64,000 nucleotides of DNA from Myceligenerans salitolerans (GTDB lineage: Bacteria; Actinomycetota; Actinomycetes; Actinomycetales; Cellulomonadaceae): positions 124,001 to 188,000 of the forward strand of contig NZ_JAFMPK010000019.1 in NCBI RefSeq assembly GCF_017349295.1, read 5' to 3'. The position numbers and the translations under genes are program-made. A model generated the notes under the pieces. It had not been told where the DNA came from and made no database searches. It saw only the letters and a program-made list of their open reading frames with translations. Positions 54,054 to 62,741 of the stretch are shown piece after piece (position 1 is the first letter of the stretch; each line of letters opens with the position of its first letter).

Positions 54054-54865
54054 GCGGAACCCGCGGCGGCCTGCTCCTCGGCGGCGAGCGCCGCCTGGGC
54101 GCGCCTCTCGTCGGCCAGGACGGCGCCCTTCTCGACGACGTGCTCGACGGCCTCGCCCGGGTCGTCGGTGACGTGCAGCAGCTCGAGGTCGTGCGCGGAG
54201 ATCATGCCGCGGTCCAGGACGGCGGTGCGGACCCAGTCCAGCAGGCCGCCCCAGTAGTCGGATCCGAAGAGGACCAGCGGGAAGCTCGTGACCTTGCGTG
54301 TCTGCACGAGGGTCACGGCCTCGAAGAGCTCGTCGAACGTGCCGAACCCGCCGGGCAGGACGATGAACCCCTGGGCGTACTTGACGAACATCGTCTTGCG
54401 CGCGAAGAAGTAGCGGAAGTTGATACCGAGGTTGACGTGCTCGTTCACGCCCTGCTCGAACGGCAGCTCGATGCCCAGGCCCACGGACACGCCGCCGGCC
54501 TCGTGGGCACCCTTGTTGGCGGCCTCCATGATGCCCGGGCCGCCGCCGGTGATGACGGCGTAGCCGGCTTCGACGAGCAGGCGTCCGATCTCCTCGGCCC
54601 GGGCGTAGTCGGGGTGCTCCGGGTCGGTGCGGGCGCTGCCGAACACGGAGACGGCCGGGCCGATCTCGGCCAGCGCGCCGAAGCCCTCCACGAACTCGGA
54701 CTGTATCCGCATCACGCGCCACGGGTCGGAGTGCACCCAGTCGGCCTGTGCGCCCTTGGCGAGCAGGCGCTGGTCGGTGGTCTCCAGCGGGATCTGGTTG
54801 CCGCGCAGCAGCACGGGGCCCTTCCGGTAGCCGCGTCCTCGCTGCGGAACTCCGTCGTCACTCAT
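54050..54865 (-). CDS. LOG family phosphoribohydrolase
   Basis: 271-residue Rossmann-fold protein of the LOG/TIGR00730 family. Plant and some bacterial members release cytokinin bases from riboside 5'-monophosphates; others act on AMP. The signature LPGGFGTFDELFE (~150-163) and the phosphate segment GGGPGIMEAANKGA are intact, with the catalytic Glu present. ATG 54865 is leaderless, with TAGGTT 6 nt upstream. It is first in a pair with folP2, stop-start overlapping by 4 bp. Confidence 0.88.
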   Translation of the reverse strand: MSDDGVPQRGRGYRKGPVLLRGNQIPLETTDQRLLAKGAQADWVHSDPWRVMRIQSEFVEGFGALAEIGPAVSVFGSARTDPEHPDYARAEEIGRLLVEAGYAVITGGGPGIMEAANKGAHEAGGVSVGLGIELPFEQGVNEHVNLGINFRYFFARKTMFVKYAQGFIVLPGGFGTFDELFEAVTLVQTRKVTSFPLVLFGSDYWGGLLDWVRTAVLDRGMISAHDLELLHVTDDPGEAVEHVVEKGAVLADERRAQAALAAEEQAAAGSA

Positions 54866-54871
54866 ACGGCA

Positions 54872-54877
54872 AACCTA
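54872..54877 (-). promoter_or_regulatory. Leaderless -10 box TAGGTT (LOG)
   Basis: TAGGTT on the minus strand, 6 nt before the ATG at 54865. Confidence 0.5.
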
Positions 54878-54967
54878 TCCCGCCCGCGTGCCGGCGACGA
54901 CGGACGGCGGTGGTCCGGGCGGCGGTGGGCGTGGCGGCGGGCGAGGCGGCAGACGGCCTCGCGCACC

Positions 54968-56191
54968 TCAGCCGAGCAGCCACGCGCGCAGGGCGTCGCG
55001 GCAGGCCGCCAGCTCCGCGACGCGGAGGTGCTCGTCGTCCTTGTGGGCCAGGAGGGCGTCGCCGGGCCCGAAGTTGACCGCCGGGATCCCCAGGCCCGCG
55101 AAGCGGGCGACGTCGGTCCAGCCGTACTTCGGCCGCGGCTCGCCGCCCGTGACCGCGAGCACGGCGGCCGCGAAGTCCTGGGCCATGGGCGCGTCGAGCC
55201 CGGGGCGGGCCCCCGGCGACGAGTCGGTGACGGTCACGTCGAAACCCTCGAAGACCTCGCGCAGGTGCCGCTCGGCCTCGGCCTCCCCGCGTGACGGGGC
55301 GAAGCGGTAGTTGACCTCGACCACGCACTCGTCGGGGACGACGTTCCCCGCGATCCCGCCGCGGATACCCACGGCGTTGAGTCCCTCACGATAGTCGAGG
55401 CCCTCCACCGTGACGGTGCGGGGCCGGTAGCCCGCCAGCCGGGCGAGCACGTCCGCGGCGCCGTGGATGGCGTTCACACCGGTCCAGGAGCGGGCGGAGT
55501 GCGCCGCGACGCCGCGGGTGCGGACCTCGACGCGCATGGTGCCGTTGCAGCCCCCCTCGATCCCCGCGTTGCTCGGTTCGCCGAGGATGGCGAAGTCGGC
55601 GTCGAGCAGGCCGGGGTCGTTGCGCGCGAGTCTGCCGAGGCCGTTGCGCGCCGCCTCGACCTCCTCGTGGTCGTAGAACACCCAGGTGACGTCGACGGCG
55701 GGTACCCTGCCCGGCGTCCCGAGCTCACAGGCGAGCGCGAGGGCGACCGCGACGCCACCCTTCATGTCCACCGTGCCGCGGCCCCAGAGGACGCGTTCGT
55801 CACGCGGCCGCGATCCGCCGTCCCCCGGCCCCTCCGGCCCCACCCCCTCCGGCAGCGGGCCCTCCGGCAGCGGGCCCTCCGGCGGCGCGTCCTCGCCGCC
55901 GGACGGTCGGTCCGGCCGCGCCTCGAGCCTCGTCGGGAGGTTGTCCGCGACGGGCACCGTGTCGATGTGCCCCGCGACGACGACCCGGCGGTCCCGTCCG
56001 AAGCCGGTCCGCGCCACGATCGCGTCCCCGTCCCGGTGGACCTCGAGATGCGGGCGGGCACGCAGGGTCGCCTCGATCGCGTCGGCGAGAGCGGCCTCGT
56101 CGCCCGAGACGGACGGGATGTCGCAGATCGCGGCGGTGAGGCCCACGAGGTCGGAGTCGGGGGCGAGGAGGGCTTCGTCGAATGCGGTCAC
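54968..56191 (-). CDS. dapE: Succinyl-diaminopimelate desuccinylase
   Basis: Removes succinate from N-succinyl-LL-diaminopimelate in lysine/cell-wall synthesis. 407-residue M20 metallopeptidase: [17 protein letters not shown] (metal His-Asp), [20 protein letters not shown] (bridging Asp), [14 protein letters not shown] (catalytic Glu and ligand), and [22 protein letters not shown] with the last His in [10 protein letters not shown]. About 35 residues inserted between VADNLP and LWGRGT carry a Pro-Glu-Gly repeat, which most DapE lack. GTG 56191 has TAGCCT 7 nt upstream; it is divergent from dapD. The longer frame to 57301 is a shadow. Confidence 0.9.
   Translation of the reverse strand: MTAFDEALLAPDSDLVGLTAAICDIPSVSGDEAALADAIEATLRARPHLEVHRDGDAIVARTGFGRDRRVVVAGHIDTVPVADNLPTRLEARPDRPSGGEDAPPEGPLPEGPLPEGVGPEGPGDGGSRPRDERVLWGRGTVDMKGGVAVALALACELGTPGRVPAVDVTWVFYDHEEVEAARNGLGRLARNDPGLLDADFAILGEPSNAGIEGGCNGTMRVEVRTRGVAAHSARSWTGVNAIHGAADVLARLAGYRPRTVTVEGLDYREGLNAVGIRGGIAGNVVPDECVVEVNYRFAPSRGEAEAERHLREVFEGFDVTVTDSSPGARPGLDAPMAQDFAAAVLAVTGGEPRPKYGWTDVARFAGLGIPAVNFGPGDALLAHKDDEHLRVAELAACRDALRAWLLG
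55845..55889 (-). repeat. dapE: Three 15-bp tandem repeats inside dapE
   Basis: CCCTCCGGCAGCGGG twice, then a diverged third copy. The coding strand gives a five-residue Pro-Glu-Gly-Pro-Leu repeat. Replication slippage probably made it. Confidence 0.7.
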
Positions 56192-56198
56192 AGGGCAG

Positions 56199-56204
56199 AG
56201 GCTA
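56199..56204 (-). promoter_or_regulatory. Leaderless -10 box TAGCCT (dapE)
   Basis: TAGCCT on the minus strand, 7 nt before the GTG at 56191. Confidence 0.45.
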
Positions 56205-56316
56205 TGCCCGGCGCGCCCGGGAGCGCCGTCCCGCCGGCCGCGGCGGACGGCCGTGGCGCCGGGCCGGGCGGGCGTTCGGGTGGTGGACGACGACGGGCCG
56301 GTGCCGGCTGCTCGCC

Positions 56317-56322
56317 TAAGCT
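56317..56322 (+). promoter_or_regulatory. Leaderless -10 box TAAGCT (dapD)
   Basis: TAAGCT, 7 nt upstream of the ATG at 56330. Confidence 0.5.
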
Positions 56323-56329
56323 GGGCGCC

Positions 56330-57277
56330 ATGACGTCGACCGCTCCCACCACCGCCTGGGGTCACGGCCTTGCCACGATCGCCGCAGGCGGCAGCGTCCT
56401 GGACACCTGGTTCCCGGCTCCCGCGCTCGGGGAGCCGCCGGCCGAGGGCTCGGCCGCGGCAGAGCCGCCGGCCGATCTGGTCGCACTGCAGGGGGACGAC
56501 GCCGCTCGCGGCGTGACCACCCGCGTCGTGACCGTCGTGGCGGACCTGTCCACGGGCCCGAAGGACGCCGCCGACGGCTACCTGCGCCTCCACCTGCTCT
56601 CGCACCGGCTCGTGCGGCCGCATGCCGTGAACCTCGACGGGCTGTTCGGCGTGCTCACCAACGTGGTGTGGACGAGCGCCGGACCGTGCGCGGTCGAGGG
56701 TTTCGAGACGACGCGGCTGCGCCTCCGGGCCCGCGGGCCCGTCGCGGTGTACGGCGTGGACAAGTTCCCGCGGATGACCGACTACGTGCTGCCGTCCGGC
56801 GTGCGCATCGCCGACGCCGACCGGGTGCGCCTGGGCGCGCACCTGGCCGAGGGCACCACGGTGATGCACGAGGGCTTCGTGAACTTCAACGCCGGCACCC
56901 TCGGCTCGTCCATGGTCGAGGGCCGGATCTCGGCGGGCGTGACGGTGGGCGACGGGTCCGACGTCGGTGGCGGTGCCTCCATCATGGGGACCCTGTCGGG
57001 TGGCGGCAAGGAGGTCATCTCGCTCGGCGAGCGCTGCCTGCTGGGCGCTAACTCGGGGCTCGGCATCCCGCTCGGCGACGACTGCGTGGTCGAGGCGGGC
57101 CTGTACGTCACGGCGGGCACCAAGGTCACGTTGCGCGGCGGCATGACGGTCAAGGCCGTGGAGCTCGCCGGGCAGTCCAACCTGCTGTTCCGGCGCAACT
57201 CGACCACGGGGACGGTCGAGGTCATCGACCGCGCCGGTACGGGTGTCGAGCTGAACGAGGCTCTCCACAAGAACTGA
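56330..57277 (+). CDS. dapD: Tetrahydrodipicolinate N-succinyltransferase
   Basis: Succinylates tetrahydrodipicolinate, the first succinylase-pathway step toward lysine. 315 residues, actinomycete type (Rv1201c-like): N-terminal globular domain, middle left-handed beta-helix with hexapeptide repeats ([40 protein letters not shown]), and a C-terminal domain with [16 protein letters not shown]. Key residues Glu in [10 protein letters not shown] and the substrate region near [10 protein letters not shown] are visible. ATG 56330 is leaderless. The longer frame from 55463 covers dapE. With dapE and dapC in the window it points to the succinylase route. Confidence 0.93.
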   Translation: MTSTAPTTAWGHGLATIAAGGSVLDTWFPAPALGEPPAEGSAAAEPPADLVALQGDDAARGVTTRVVTVVADLSTGPKDAADGYLRLHLLSHRLVRPHAVNLDGLFGVLTNVVWTSAGPCAVEGFETTRLRLRARGPVAVYGVDKFPRMTDYVLPSGVRIADADRVRLGAHLAEGTTVMHEGFVNFNAGTLGSSMVEGRISAGVTVGDGSDVGGGASIMGTLSGGGKEVISLGERCLLGANSGLGIPLGDDCVVEAGLYVTAGTKVTLRGGMTVKAVELAGQSNLLFRRNSTTGTVEVIDRAGTGVELNEALHKN

Positions 57278-57333
57278 CCAACGCACGGCCGGGAAACTCA
57301 CCGAACCTGGAGGAACGCGCAGGATCCACGTTC

Positions 57334-57339
57334 TAAACT
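57334..57339 (+). promoter_or_regulatory. -10 box TAAACT
   Basis: TAAACT, 36 nt upstream of the ATG at 57376. It predicts a ~30-nt leader with a real ribosome site (GGAAGG), unlike most neighbours. Confidence 0.45.
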
Positions 57340-57375
57340 GGGCCGTCTCGTTCGAGGCCGTCCCGGAAGGTTCGC

Positions 57376-58335
57376 ATGGTCCTGCTCACCCGCTCGCCCG
57401 GCGATGCTGGCGGCAGCGCCCCCGGTGGCACCACGGTGCCCCGGCGCCGCCCCGTGCGGCGTGCCCTGAAGTATCTGGTCGCGACGGCGATCGTGGGCAC
57501 CACGGCGACGGCCGGGGTGGTACTGCTCCTGAACCACCTGTCGGGCACCGCGCCGCTGACCGAGCGGTGTGCCGCGGAACTGGACGGCACGGACTGGTAC
57601 CTCTCACCCGCCCAGGCAGACAACGCCGCACTGATCGCGGAGACGGCGGTCCGGCGCGGCCTGCCCGCGAGGGCCGCGACGATCGGCCTCGCGACGGCGC
57701 TCCAGGAGTCCAAGCTCATCAACATCACCTACGGCGACCGTGATTCGCTCGGGCTGTTCCAGCAGCGACCGTCGCAGGGATGGGGCAGCGAGGAGGAGAT
57801 CCTCGACCCGGTGTACTCCACCAACGCCTTCTACGACGGCCTGGAACAGATCGACGGCTACGAGACCATGGAGATCACCGACGCGGCGCAGGCGGTGCAG
57901 CGGTCGGCCTATCCCGAGGCGTACGCGCGTCACGAGGTCCGCTCCCGCGCCTGGGCGTCGAGCCTGACCGGCCATTCGCCCGCGTCACTGACCTGCGAGA
58001 TCGCGCCGGTCGACGAGGACGCCCTGCTGGCACCGGCGCCCGCGCTGGACGTGGTGGTCGGGCGACTCGGCCGCGACCTGGGGCTCGGCCCCTCGGGCAC
58101 GACGTCGTCGGGCACGGCGGTCGTCGAGGTCGACGCCACGCCGCTGACCCCGGGTGAGGCCACGCGCGGCGGCTGGGCCGTGGCGCACTGGGCCGTCGCC
58201 ACCGCGGCGGAGACGAACGTCGTCGAGGTCCAGGTGGCGGACCGGGTCTGGTCGCGGGAGAGCGCCGAGTGGGGCGAGGCCGCGGAGCCGCTTCCGGCGG
58301 GCCAGGTGCGGATCTTCCCCGCCGTGGCAGGGTAA
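57376..58335 (+). CDS. Membrane-anchored lysozyme-like protein of unknown role
   Basis: 319 residues: basic N-terminus, one membrane segment (LKYLVATAIVGTTATAGVVLLL, ~33-54), then an extracytoplasmic part. The region ~75-165 resembles the lysozyme-like/SLT fold: ATALQESKLINITYGDRDSL, with a possible catalytic Glu in LQESKL. SLGLFQQRPSQGWGSEEEIL and YSTNAFYDGLEQIDG follow. The C-terminal ~120 residues are not recognised and may form a small beta domain. ATG 57376 has GGAAGG 5 nt upstream. Function as a peptidoglycan glycosidase is inference. Confidence 0.75.
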   Translation: MVLLTRSPGDAGGSAPGGTTVPRRRPVRRALKYLVATAIVGTTATAGVVLLLNHLSGTAPLTERCAAELDGTDWYLSPAQADNAALIAETAVRRGLPARAATIGLATALQESKLINITYGDRDSLGLFQQRPSQGWGSEEEILDPVYSTNAFYDGLEQIDGYETMEITDAAQAVQRSAYPEAYARHEVRSRAWASSLTGHSPASLTCEIAPVDEDALLAPAPALDVVVGRLGRDLGLGPSGTTSSGTAVVEVDATPLTPGEATRGGWAVAHWAVATAAETNVVEVQVADRVWSRESAEWGEAAEPLPAGQVRIFPAVAG

Positions 58336-58340
58336 CGAGC

Positions 58341-58379
58341 CCGCCACCCGTGCCAGGCGGTGCCTGGCACGGGTGGCGG
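58341..58379. terminator. 18-bp perfect hairpin, bidirectional terminator
   Basis: Perfect 18-bp arms (CCGCCACCCGTGCCAGGC) with a 3-nt loop, between the convergent lysozyme-like gene and dppDF. It is a very stable stem, with no T-tract on either side. Confidence 0.7.
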
Positions 58380-58387
58380 CCGCGTGA

Positions 58388-60118
58388 TCAGAGGTGGAGC
58401 TCCGCCGACTCCTCGCCGAGTGACGTCAGGAGCGCGTGGCGTGCCTCGCGCCGGCGGCGCTGCTCTCCCGGGTCGGGCACCGGCGCCGCGGCCAGGAGAC
58501 GCTTCGTGTAGTCCTCCCGCGGGTTGCGCAGCACCTCCTCCCGTGCGCCCTGCTCCACGATCTCGCCGTTCTGCATCACCACGACGCGGTGCGCGAGCAG
58601 GTCGATCACGGCCAGGTCGTGACTGACGAAGAGGCAGGCGAACCGGTACCGCTCCTGCAGGGACGTGAACATCTTCAGGACACTGGCCTGCACGGACACG
58701 TCGAGGGCCGACGTCGGCTCGTCGGCCACGAGCAGCTCGGGCTCCAGCGTCAGCGCCCGCGCGATGCTGACACGCTGACGCTGCCCGCCGGACAGCTCGT
58801 GCGGGTACCGGTTGTAGACCGCGGGCGGCAGTTCGACGGCGTCCAGCAGCTCCATGACCTTCTCGCGGCGCGAGCGGGCGTCACCCACCTGGTGCACGAC
58901 GAGGGGCTCGGCGATGAGGTCACCGATCGGGAACCGCGGGTTGAGCGACGCCGCCGGGTCCTGGAAGACCACGCCGATGCGCTTGCGCAGCTCCTTGAGC
59001 CTGCGCCCCCGGGTGTTCCGGAAGTCCTGCCCGAGGATCGAGACGGAGCCGGAACGCGACGGGATCAGCCCGAGGGCACACTTGGCGATCGTCGACTTGC
59101 CGGAGCCCGACTCGCCCACCAGGCCGACGATCTCGCCCGGGTCGACGTGGAACGTCACGTCGTCGACGGCCCGGAACGCGGGCCTGCCGATCCGGTGGTA
59201 CTCGATGACCAGGTTCCGCAGATCGAGCGCGGCGGCCTCCCCCGGTACCGGTTCCGGCGGGGTGACGTCACCGAACTGGCCCGGCCCCTCGCCCAGGTGC
59301 GGCACGGCCGCGAGCAGCCGCTTGGTGTACTCGTGACGTGGGTGGTTCAGCACCTGGTCGACGGTGCCGGTCTCCACGAGGTCGCCCTTGAACATGACGG
59401 CGACGCGATCGGCCATGTCGGCCACGACGCCCATGTTGTGCGTGATCAGCAGGATCGCCGTGTCGAGCTTCTCGGTGAGCGAGCGCAGCAGGTCCAGGAT
59501 CTCGGCCTGCACGGTGACGTCGAGGGCCGTGGTGGGCTCGTCGGCGATGATCACCGTCGGGTCGCAGGAGATGGCCATCGCGATGACGACACGCTGGCGC
59601 TGACCACCGGACAGCTCGTGCGGGTACTGCTTGAGCCGGCGCTCCGGTTCGGGGATACCCACCATCCGCAGCAGTTCGGCGGCGCGGGCCTCGGCCTCCT
59701 TGCCGTACGCGATGCCGTGCAGCTGCAGGCCCTCGGTGAGCTGGTCACCGATGGTGAGGACGGGGTTGAGCGCCGTCATGGGCTCCTGGAACACCATGGC
59801 GACGTCGTTCCCGCGCAGCCGGCGCAGGCCGGCCTTGTCCAGCGAACCGACGACCTGCCCGCCCACGCGAACCGTGCCGCTGACACGGGCGTTGCCCGGC
59901 AGCAGCCCGAGCGCGGTCGTGGAGGTCACCGACTTGCCGGAGCCCGACTCGCCGACGAGGGCGACGACCTCACCGGGCCGCACGTCGAGGTCGATGCCCT
60001 TGACGGCGTGCACCTCGCCGAACTGGGTCCGGAACGTGACGGTCAGCCCCTCGAACGAGAGGACCGCGTCCCCGGCGGTCTCGGTAGCACCGGAGGTGGA
60101 GATGTCGAGTGTGGTCAC
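58388..60118 (-). CDS. Dipeptide/oligopeptide ABC transporter, fused ATP-binding protein (DppD-DppF)
   Basis: 576-residue protein with two complete ABC domains, so both ATPases of a peptide importer are on one chain. Domain 1 (~20-270): GESGSGKSVTST, LSGGQRQRVVIAMAI, VIIADEPTTALD. Domain 2 (~315-560): GESGSGKSTIAK, LSGGQRQRVSIARAL, LLVADEPTSALD. Both sites look catalytic. GTG 60118 has AAGGAG upstream and lies 4 nt after the dppC stop. It is the last gene of the operon before the 18-bp hairpin. Substrate (di- or oligopeptides) is inferred from the family. Confidence 0.93.
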   Translation of the reverse strand: MTTLDISTSGATETAGDAVLSFEGLTVTFRTQFGEVHAVKGIDLDVRPGEVVALVGESGSGKSVTSTTALGLLPGNARVSGTVRVGGQVVGSLDKAGLRRLRGNDVAMVFQEPMTALNPVLTIGDQLTEGLQLHGIAYGKEAEARAAELLRMVGIPEPERRLKQYPHELSGGQRQRVVIAMAISCDPTVIIADEPTTALDVTVQAEILDLLRSLTEKLDTAILLITHNMGVVADMADRVAVMFKGDLVETGTVDQVLNHPRHEYTKRLLAAVPHLGEGPGQFGDVTPPEPVPGEAAALDLRNLVIEYHRIGRPAFRAVDDVTFHVDPGEIVGLVGESGSGKSTIAKCALGLIPSRSGSVSILGQDFRNTRGRRLKELRKRIGVVFQDPAASLNPRFPIGDLIAEPLVVHQVGDARSRREKVMELLDAVELPPAVYNRYPHELSGGQRQRVSIARALTLEPELLVADEPTSALDVSVQASVLKMFTSLQERYRFACLFVSHDLAVIDLLAHRVVVMQNGEIVEQGAREEVLRNPREDYTKRLLAAAPVPDPGEQRRRREARHALLTSLGEESAELHL

Positions 60119-60122
60119 GGTG

Positions 60123-61070
60123 TCACTCCTTGGTGCTGGTCTGCCGGGGGTCGAACGCGTCGCGCAGACCGTCGCCGATGAAGTTCACGGACAGGGCGAT
60201 CGCGAGGATCATCAGGCCCGGCCACCAGAAGAGCCACGGCCGGGAGAGGAAGGCGCCCTGGTAGTCGGAGATCAGCGAGCCGAGCGAGACGTCGGGTGCC
60301 TGCACGCCGAACCCGAGGAAGCTCAGGCTGGTCTCCAGCAGGATCGCCGTCGCGATCGTCAGGGTGGCCGACACCGTGATGACGCCCACCGTGTTGGGCA
60401 GGATGTGCCGGACGATGATCCGGCCCGGGCTCGTGCCGACGGCCCGGGCCGCCATGACGAAGTCCCGCTCGCGCAGCGACAGCACCTCACCACGCACGAG
60501 CCGCGCCAGGCTGGTCCAGACGAGCACGCCCAGCGCCAGGATCAGCAGGTTGAGGTCGCCTTCCGACATCCGCGCGAGCACCGCCGCGATGGCGAGCAGC
60601 GGGATGATGATGACGACGTCGGTCAGCCGCATCAGCAGCGAGTCGACGATGCCGCGGAAGTACCCGGCGATCGCGCCGATCAGCGTGCCGATCAGCGTGG
60701 AGATGATCCCGACGCCGAACGCGATGAACAGGGAGATCTGTGTTCCGCGCATGGTCAGCGCGAAGTAGTCCTTGCCGATGGTGTCCTGGCCGAACGGGTG
60801 CTCCCACGTCGGAGCTCCGGTGCCGATCTTGTCGTACGCCGTGGTGATGTCCTTGTCCCACCAGCCCGGGATCGCGCCGACCCCGATCGACGAGAAGGCC
60901 ACGACGATGACGACGGCCATCACCACCATGGCGGCGATGGCGCCCCGGTGCCTGAGGAAGCGCCGCAGCACGATCTGGTTGGCGCTGTAGGACTTGGCCT
61001 CGGGCACGAGTTCCTGGTCCGCGGCGAGCAGGGCGTCGCTCCCGGCGCCGCTCTTCGGTGATTCACTCAT
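60123..61070 (-). CDS. Peptide ABC transporter permease DppC-like
   Basis: 315-residue inner-membrane permease of the BPD-transport family. It has a cytosolic N-terminus (~30 residues), an N-terminal membrane helix, a periplasmic loop, and a five-helix core including IAFGVGIISTLIGTLIGAIA. The cytosolic EAA-like coupling loop is MAARAVGTSPGRIIVRHILP, which docks on the ATPase. ATG 61070 has a ribosome site in GAGGAG (61078-61083 region). It lies between dppB and the fused ATPase. Confidence 0.92.
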   Translation of the reverse strand: MSESPKSGAGSDALLAADQELVPEAKSYSANQIVLRRFLRHRGAIAAMVVMAVVIVVAFSSIGVGAIPGWWDKDITTAYDKIGTGAPTWEHPFGQDTIGKDYFALTMRGTQISLFIAFGVGIISTLIGTLIGAIAGYFRGIVDSLLMRLTDVVIIIPLLAIAAVLARMSEGDLNLLILALGVLVWTSLARLVRGEVLSLRERDFVMAARAVGTSPGRIIVRHILPNTVGVITVSATLTIATAILLETSLSFLGFGVQAPDVSLGSLISDYQGAFLSRPWLFWWPGLMILAIALSVNFIGDGLRDAFDPRQTSTKE

Positions 61071-61095
61071 GAGTTTTCTCCTCCCGATCGGCGGG

Positions 61096-62619
61096 TCAGC
61101 GCCGGATCCGCGGGTCGAGGGACGCGTACGCGAGGTCGGCGAGCAGGTTCATCACGACCACGGCCGTCCCGGTGACGAGGAAGAACGCCATCACCGGGGC
61201 CGGGTCGACCTGCCGCAGTCCCGTGATGAACAACTGCCCCATCCCCTGCCAGCCGAACACCGTCTCGGTGATGACGGCACCGCCGATCAGGGCGGCGAAG
61301 TCGAAGGCGACGATGGTCGTGATCGGGATGAGCGAGTTCCGGAACGCGTGCTTGACGACGACCTCGCGCTCCGAGAGTCCCTTCGCCCGCGCGGTACGCA
61401 CGTAGTCCTGGTTGAGCACCTCGAGCATCGACGACCGGGTGAACCGGGAGTGGGTCGCGATGGAGACCAGCGCGAGCAGGGCGGTCGGGAGGATGAGCTG
61501 GGTGCCGTAGTCGATGAGGCGCTCCCAGAAGTCACCGGTGAAGTTCGGCGTCTGCGCGCCGATGGTGGAGATCGGCCGAGACTTCAGGCCGAGGAAGCGC
61601 GCCCAGTAGCCGATCAGGATGTCGGCGACCACGATCAGGGACGTGAGCGCGCCCGTCACGCCGGTCACGAGCATGACCTGCTTCTTGTTGTACCCGCCCC
61701 AGAGCCGGCCGATCACCAGCGAGACGGCGATCGCCACCACGAACAGACCGAACAGACCCAGCCAGGAGGGGTCCGCCAGCAGGGGCGTGAAGGCGAGGAC
61801 CGCGTAGGCGATGACGCCGACGACGGCGGTGGTCAGCGCCGCGTACAAGGCCCGGCGGTTCCGGATGCCCGCCACCACGGCCGTGACCAGGACCGCCGCA
61901 CCCCCGGCGGCGACGAGCGCCGTGAACGGACCGGAGATCGGGTTCCGGTACCAGTCCAGCAGGTTGAACAGGAACAGCACCACGACGACGAAGGCGAACG
62001 TCGCACCGCCGGTGACCACCTTGCGCCGGGTGGTGCCGCCCAGGACCGCGGGTAGCGCCACCGCGATCACCGCCGCGAGGAGAAGGATCGTGACGGGCCC
62101 GAGCTGGCCGCCTGCGATCCAGTCGTTGAACCGGATCGCGCCGAACTCCTTGAGCAGCACCGCGGCCCAGAACACCGGCAGCGAGAAGAAGAGGAAGGCC
62201 GCGAACGTCACGCCGTAGTCGAACCCGGAGTACTGCCGGATCGCGGTGAGGATGCCCAGGGCCACTCCCACGACGATCGCGATCAGCGTGGCCGCGGTCA
62301 CCAGGCGCAGGGTGGACTGCGCCGCGAGGCCGGTCAGGAAGAGCACGTCCTGCCCGCTGCGGTTGACCCCGAAGTCACACGATCCCGTGAAGCAGCCGGC
62401 CACACCGTCGAGCCACATCCAGTACCGCTCGTACCACGGCAGGTCGAGGTTCATCGTCGCGACACGGGCGTCCATGAGCTGCTGGGCGTTGTCGGCGTTC
62501 GATCCGCGCAGATCGGCCAGAGGATCTCCGGAGTTCACCGTCAGCCAGAACATCAGCACTGATGAGAGCAGCAGGACGACAACGGACGCGAGTGTGCGTC
62601 TCAGGATGAAGAGGAACAC
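61096..62619 (-). CDS. Peptide ABC transporter permease DppB-like with large extra membrane insert
   Basis: 507 residues, against ~310-340 for DppB. The N-terminal part has MFLFILRRTLASVVVLLLSSV, and the core ends with TARAKGLSEREVVVKHAFRN (EAA loop), IPITTIVAFDFAALIGGAVI and YASLDPRIRR. About 180 residues (near 180-360) are inserted in the middle. They contain about five or six extra hydrophobic segments, such as VTILLLAAVIAVALPAVLGG and ALVAAGGAAVLVTAVVAG. GTG 62619 is the start. The insert may widen the membrane interface or be typical of some actinomycetes. Confidence 0.88.
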   Translation of the reverse strand: MFLFILRRTLASVVVLLLSSVLMFWLTVNSGDPLADLRGSNADNAQQLMDARVATMNLDLPWYERYWMWLDGVAGCFTGSCDFGVNRSGQDVLFLTGLAAQSTLRLVTAATLIAIVVGVALGILTAIRQYSGFDYGVTFAAFLFFSLPVFWAAVLLKEFGAIRFNDWIAGGQLGPVTILLLAAVIAVALPAVLGGTTRRKVVTGGATFAFVVVVLFLFNLLDWYRNPISGPFTALVAAGGAAVLVTAVVAGIRNRRALYAALTTAVVGVIAYAVLAFTPLLADPSWLGLFGLFVVAIAVSLVIGRLWGGYNKKQVMLVTGVTGALTSLIVVADILIGYWARFLGLKSRPISTIGAQTPNFTGDFWERLIDYGTQLILPTALLALVSIATHSRFTRSSMLEVLNQDYVRTARAKGLSEREVVVKHAFRNSLIPITTIVAFDFAALIGGAVITETVFGWQGMGQLFITGLRQVDPAPVMAFFLVTGTAVVVMNLLADLAYASLDPRIRR

Positions 62620-62684
62620 GGGTTCATGACCCTTCGCAGGCGGCCGCCGACAGGCGGACAGGGGGTGGAGAGCGGAAAGACATG

Positions 62685-62722
62685 CCTGCGGGGAAGGGAG
62701 CAGGTGCTCCCTTCCCCGCAGG
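62685..62722 (-). terminator. 18-bp perfect hairpin between SBP and permease genes
   Basis: Perfect 18-bp arms with a 2-nt loop, 20 nt after the binding-protein stop. It likely ends or stabilises most of the upstream mRNA so that the binding protein is made in excess over the permeases. Confidence 0.65.
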
Positions 62723-62741
62723 TGGTGGGATCAGCGGCGGG

